Below are positions 61,050 to 64,000 of a stretch of DNA of 64,000 nt, one piece after another. Position numbers and translations under genes: made by a program. The stretch spans positions 6,614 to 70,613 of the forward strand of contig CAMLIL010000016.1 in the NCBI GenBank assembly GCA_946480015.1, read 5' to 3'. This DNA is from an uncultured Oxalobacteraceae bacterium. Its GTDB lineage: Bacteria > Pseudomonadota > Gammaproteobacteria > Burkholderiales > Burkholderiaceae. The notes under the pieces were generated by a model. The model did not search any database. It had not been told where the DNA came from and worked only from the letters and a program-made list of their open reading frames with translations. Each line of letters begins with the position of its first letter. Position 1 is the stretch's first letter.

Positions 61050-62161
61050 GCAGCCTCCTTGTGCACGGTGGCAGTGACGGGTTCGTCGGCGACAACGGCC
61101 TTGCGGCGATAGTCGCGCAGCAGGCCCATCAGCCCTTTTTGCATGAACAGCGTCACGCAGATGAACAGCAGGCCGAGCGCGAACAGCCAGAATTCCGGCA
61201 GCGCGGCGGTGAACCAGCTTTTCAGCCCGTTGACGGCGAAGGCACCGATGATCGGGCCGACCAGGGTGCCGCGTCCGCCGACCGCCGCCCAGATCACCAT
61301 CTCGATCGAATTGGCGGGCGACATTTCGGATGGGTTGATGATGCCGACCTGCGGCACATACAGCGCACCGGCAATGGAGCACAGCACCGCCGACAAGGTC
61401 CAGACGAACAGCTTGAACCACAGCGGGTCGTAGCCGATGAACATCAGGCGCGATTCGGAATCGCGCACCGCCTGCAGCACGCGGCCCAGCTTACTCTGGA
61501 CGATGGCGCGGCACAGGATCAGCGCGCCGACCAGCAAGGCAAGGCTGAGCAGGTAGAGCACAGTCTTGGTCACCGGCGCCGTGATGCCGGCGCCCAGCAC
61601 GCTGGTAAAGCCGGTGAAGCCGTTGTTGCCGCCGAAGCCGGTGTCGTTGCGGAAGAACAGCAGCATGAAGGCATAAGTCATCGCTTGCGTAATGATGGAA
61701 AAGTACACACCCTTGATGCGCGAGCGGAAGGCGAAGTAGCCGAACACGAAGGCCAGCAAGGCCGGCACGGCCAGCACCAGCAGCATGCAGTAGAGGAAGC
61801 TGTCGGTGCCGGACCAGAACCACGGGTAGGCTTTCCAGTCCAGGAAGACCATGAAGTTCGGCAAGGCACCACCGCTGTCCTGCGCGGCGGCGCGCATCAG
61901 GTACATGCCGTGGGCATAGGCGCCAAGCGCGAAGAACACGCCGTGGCCGAGCGACAGGATACCGGTGTAGCCCCACACCAGGTCGAGCGCCAGCGCGGCC
62001 AGGGCGAAGCACATGAACTTGCCGATCAGGCCGATGGTGTAGGCCGATACGTGCAGCGCGTGACCTTCCGGAAACGCCAGATTGGCCAGCGGCAGCAGGA
62101 CGGCAAGCAGGGTGACGGCGCCGAGAATGGTCCAGGCGCGGCGTGAAAATAGCGGGCTCAA
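61046..62161 (-). CDS. urtC: urea ABC transporter permease UrtC
   Basis: This 371-residue LivM-type permease has about ten membrane helices (LGHGVFFALGAYAHGMYLM, the conserved motif after helix 2; MFIGYDPLWFKLFVWTLSAVLC; GGRGTLVGPIIGAF). The last motif is the site where the ATPases dock. It overlaps urtB by ATGA at 62158-62161 and urtD likewise at 61046-61049, so the operon is fully coupled. The length and ending, including RDYRRK, match the family. Confidence 0.95.
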   Translation of the reverse strand: MSPLFSRRAWTILGAVTLLAVLLPLANLAFPEGHALHVSAYTIGLIGKFMCFALAALALDLVWGYTGILSLGHGVFFALGAYAHGMYLMRAAAQDSGGALPNFMVFLDWKAYPWFWSGTDSFLYCMLLVLAVPALLAFVFGYFAFRSRIKGVYFSIITQAMTYAFMLLFFRNDTGFGGNNGFTGFTSVLGAGITAPVTKTVLYLLSLALLVGALILCRAIVQSKLGRVLQAVRDSESRLMFIGYDPLWFKLFVWTLSAVLCSIAGALYVPQVGIINPSEMSPANSIEMVIWAAVGGRGTLVGPIIGAFAVNGLKSWFTAALPEFWLFALGLLFICVTLFMQKGLMGLLRDYRRKAVVADEPVTATVHKEAA

Positions 62162-63762
62162 TCGACGCTCCTTCCCTTGAGGGCGAACAGGCCTTGCGGA
62201 CGGCGCTGAATGAAGATGATGATGAAGACCAGGATGCTGATCTTGGCCAGGACGGCGCCATACATCGGTTCGAGGAATTTATTGACTTCGCCCAGGCCGA
62301 GCGCGGCGATCACGGTGCCGGCCAGCTGGCCGACGCCGCCCAGCACCACCACCATGAAGGAATCGACGATGTAGCTCTGGCCCAGGTCGGGGCCGACATT
62401 GCCCAGCTGCGACAACGCCACCCCGCCCAGCCCGGCGATGCCGGAACCCAGGCCGAAGGCCATCATGTCGATACGGCCGGTCGGCACGCCGACGCAATCG
62501 GCCATGCGGCGGTTTTGCATTACGGCGCGCACGAACAGGCCGAGCCGGGTCTTGTTGAGGATCAGCCAGACCATGGCGACGACGAACACGGCAAAGCCGA
62601 TGATGGCGATGCGGTTGTACGGCAGCACCAGCGAGCCCAGCACGGTAACGCCGCCCGACATCCAGCTGGGATTGGCCACCTCCACGTTCTGCGCGCCGAA
62701 CAGGGTACGCACGGTTTGCATCAGGATCAGGCTGATGCCCCAGGTCGCCAGCAGGGTTTCCAGCGGACGGCCGTACAGCCAGCGGATCACGGTGCGTTCG
62801 AGCGCGATGCCGACCGCGGCCGCGACGAGGAAGGCGGCGGGAATGGCGGCCAGCAGATAGGCGTCCACAGCGCCGGGAAGATACAGGCGGAACAGCGACT
62901 GGCATACATAAGTGGTGTAGGCGCCGACCATCAACAGTTCGCCGTGCGCCATGTTGATGATGCCCATCAGCCCGAAGGTGATGGCCAGTCCGAGCGCGGC
63001 CAGCAGCAGCACGCTGCCCAGCGACACGCCATAGAAAATGTTGCCGACGATTTCGGTACGGCGGATGCGGCTGTCAATGGCGCGCAGGCTGACTTCGGCG
63101 GCTACGCGGGCAGCCTCGTCCTTCTCCTCCGTGACCATTTGCTGCAGCAGCGGGCGCACGGCGGCGTTGCTGCTGGCGCCGAGCGAAACGGCGGCGCTTT
63201 GGCGCACGGCCGGATCGGCGTCGTGCAGGCTGGCGCTGGCGACCAGCAAATGCAGGATGTCCTTGACGGCCAAATCGGTTTCGCGTGCCAGCGCGGCGCG
63301 CAGCAGCGGCAGCTGGCCCGCCTCCACGCCCTGGGTTTGCAAGCCTTGGGCGGCGGCGAGGCGCACGCCGGTGTCCTTGGAGAGCAGGTCGAACGCGGCC
63401 AGCGCGGTTTGCAGTGCCGAGCGCAAGCGGTTGTTGATGACGATGGCGTCGGCGCCTTCCGGCAAGGTGGCGGCGGTGCCGGTGGCGGCATCGCTGACGT
63501 GCTCGCCGTCGACGATGAGCACCTTGCCGTCCGCGCCGGCATACAGGCTTTCATTTTGCATCGCCTGCAAAATGGCGGCCGCTTCCGGCGTGGCCAGCGC
63601 GCCGATCTTGCCGATCGCTTCGATGCGCGCATCCGGGTCGTCGCCGGCCAGCGGCGCGAGCAGCGCGGCATCGATGTGGGGGTGAGCGTGGTCGCCGTGC
63701 GCGGCGGCCAGGGTGTGCAGGCACAGCAGCGCGGCGCATAGCAGAGACCGGAACAATGTCAT
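62158..63762 (-). CDS. urtB: urea ABC transporter permease UrtB
   Basis: The 534-residue protein is longer than LivH because of an exported N-terminal domain, normal for UrtB. It has a signal peptide (SLLCAALLCLHTLAAAHG), then HEAT-like helical repeats (residues about 40-215). The LivH-type permease follows from about 235 (ALGLAITFGLMGIINMAHGE; YNRIAIIGFAVFVVAMVWLI; GLGSGIAGLGGVALSQLGN). With UrtC it forms the urea channel. A strong hairpin lies between it and urtA. ATG 63762 gives the standard signal peptide. Confidence 0.95.
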   Translation of the reverse strand: MTLFRSLLCAALLCLHTLAAAHGDHAHPHIDAALLAPLAGDDPDARIEAIGKIGALATPEAAAILQAMQNESLYAGADGKVLIVDGEHVSDAATGTAATLPEGADAIVINNRLRSALQTALAAFDLLSKDTGVRLAAAQGLQTQGVEAGQLPLLRAALARETDLAVKDILHLLVASASLHDADPAVRQSAAVSLGASSNAAVRPLLQQMVTEEKDEAARVAAEVSLRAIDSRIRRTEIVGNIFYGVSLGSVLLLAALGLAITFGLMGIINMAHGELLMVGAYTTYVCQSLFRLYLPGAVDAYLLAAIPAAFLVAAAVGIALERTVIRWLYGRPLETLLATWGISLILMQTVRTLFGAQNVEVANPSWMSGGVTVLGSLVLPYNRIAIIGFAVFVVAMVWLILNKTRLGLFVRAVMQNRRMADCVGVPTGRIDMMAFGLGSGIAGLGGVALSQLGNVGPDLGQSYIVDSFMVVVLGGVGQLAGTVIAALGLGEVNKFLEPMYGAVLAKISILVFIIIFIQRRPQGLFALKGRSVD

Positions 63763-63785
63763 GGTGAGTCATCCTTTTCTGAAAC

Positions 63786-63814
63786 AGCTTGCGCCGCAAG
63801 ACGCGGCGCAAGCT
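63786..63814 (-). terminator. 12-bp perfect hairpin between urtA and urtB
   Basis: AGCTTGCGCCGC (63786-63797) and GCGGCGCAAGCT (63803-63814) are exact complements around a five-base loop. On the coding (minus) strand only a short T-rich stretch follows. The likely role is attenuation or RNA-end protection, which would keep the binding-protein transcript more abundant than the channel transcript. Confidence 0.65.
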
Positions 63815-63829
63815 TTCACTACCGCCGAT

Positions 63830-64000
63830 TTACAGCTTTTGCTTGCCTTCGTTACCCGGAATGAACGGGCTCCAAGGCTGGGCGCGCACCGGGCCCTTGG
63901 TTTTCCACACCACGCTGAACTGGCCGTCCGCCTTGATCTCGCCGATCATCACCGGCTTGTGCAGGTGGTGGTTGGTCGGGTCCATGGTCAGGGTGAAGCC
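63830..64000 (-). CDS. urtA: urea ABC transporter binding protein UrtA (C-terminal part)
   Basis: The last 56 codons of urtA are present up to the TAA at 63830-63832; the rest lies beyond the window. The visible translation includes TMDPTNHHLHKPVMIGEI, then FSVVWKTKGPVRAQPWSPF and a final KQKL. This strongly matches the C-terminus of UrtA periplasmic urea-binding proteins. It is the first gene of the operon and is separated from urtB by a hairpin. Confidence 0.93.
   Translation of the reverse strand, partial: GFTLTMDPTNHHLHKPVMIGEIKADGQFSVVWKTKGPVRAQPWSPFIPGNEGKQKL

Noticed and set aside
1..64000. CRISPR arrays, rRNA operons, prophage structural genes or a replication origin
   Set aside because: No regularly spaced repeats, rRNA sequence, phage structural proteins, DnaA-box clusters or cas genes were seen on reading the window.

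Overview
The window looks like chromosomal DNA of a GC-rich betaproteobacterium, most likely Burkholderiales/Oxalobacteraceae (Massilia/Duganella type). This is inferred from overall gene content (urtABCDE, a PEP-CTERM protein, SapC, HAF-repeat protein, large hybrid kinases, polysaccharide-degrading enzymes) and base composition. No marker gene in the window proves the genus. Most of it is ordinary, densely packed chromosome. The exceptions are a degraded AT-rich left end, a small tRNA-Phe-flanked insert, and an effector-like gene placed inside a broken catabolic operon.

Layout. 1-1.5 kb: remnants (a partial AT-rich gene, an Rhs-like tail, a small immunity-sized ORF, a frameshifted IS110-type transposase). 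1.9-13.4 kb: sensing block with a sugar-type binding protein plus hybrid kinase, a TPR lipoprotein-like exported protein, a HAF/PKD exported protein, and a secreted sensor-domain protein plus chemoreceptor. 13.4-17.4 kb: a minus-strand four-gene operon (APS kinase, DHH phosphoesterase, CHR-family transporter, sulfotransferase) that reads as a self-contained sulfation module. 17.9-21.3 kb: an intact tRNA-Phe and a 3'-half copy form 49-bp direct repeats around a LysR/oxidoreductase/NmrA cassette. 21.5-25.6 kb: carboxylesterase and a rhamnogalacturonan-acetylesterase-like enzyme, with a GntR-like tandem operator upstream of the latter. 25.8-28 kb: MarR regulator and CLC channel. 28-31.8 kb: divergent lipid A/envelope modification genes.

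31.9-35.4 kb is the most unusual part. A 641-residue protein with a kinase-like domain and a C-terminal R-S-E ADP-ribosyltransferase domain lies behind an exact plant-inducible-promoter (PIP/hrpII) box with a correctly spaced -10 element. Directly after it are the remains of a tartronate semialdehyde reductase gene and an intact glycerate 2-kinase gene. This fits a type III effector that was inserted into, and broke, a glyoxylate/glycerate operon.

35.4-48.5 kb: housekeeping and small conserved genes (YgjV, a methyltransferase, DUF2058, DUF1428, SapC, GFA, DUF2167 with an M50 protease, HDOD, methanethiol oxidase with an SCO1-type copper chaperone, Kef-type antiporter, DUF1059, exported cyanophycinase, Ohr). 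48.7-56 kb: two hybrid kinases, one a fusion of an NCS1-type transporter, a cysteine-rich linker, a histidine kinase and a receiver, overlapping a LuxR-type response regulator. 56.3-59.5 kb: GH74-CBM2 xyloglucanase and a PEP-CTERM protein. 59.6-64 kb: the urea ABC transporter operon urtABCDE on the minus strand, with urtA cut by the window edge.

Taken together (plant cell-wall enzymes, a PIP-box effector, methanethiol and urea use), the window suggests a soil or plant-associated lifestyle; this is inference.
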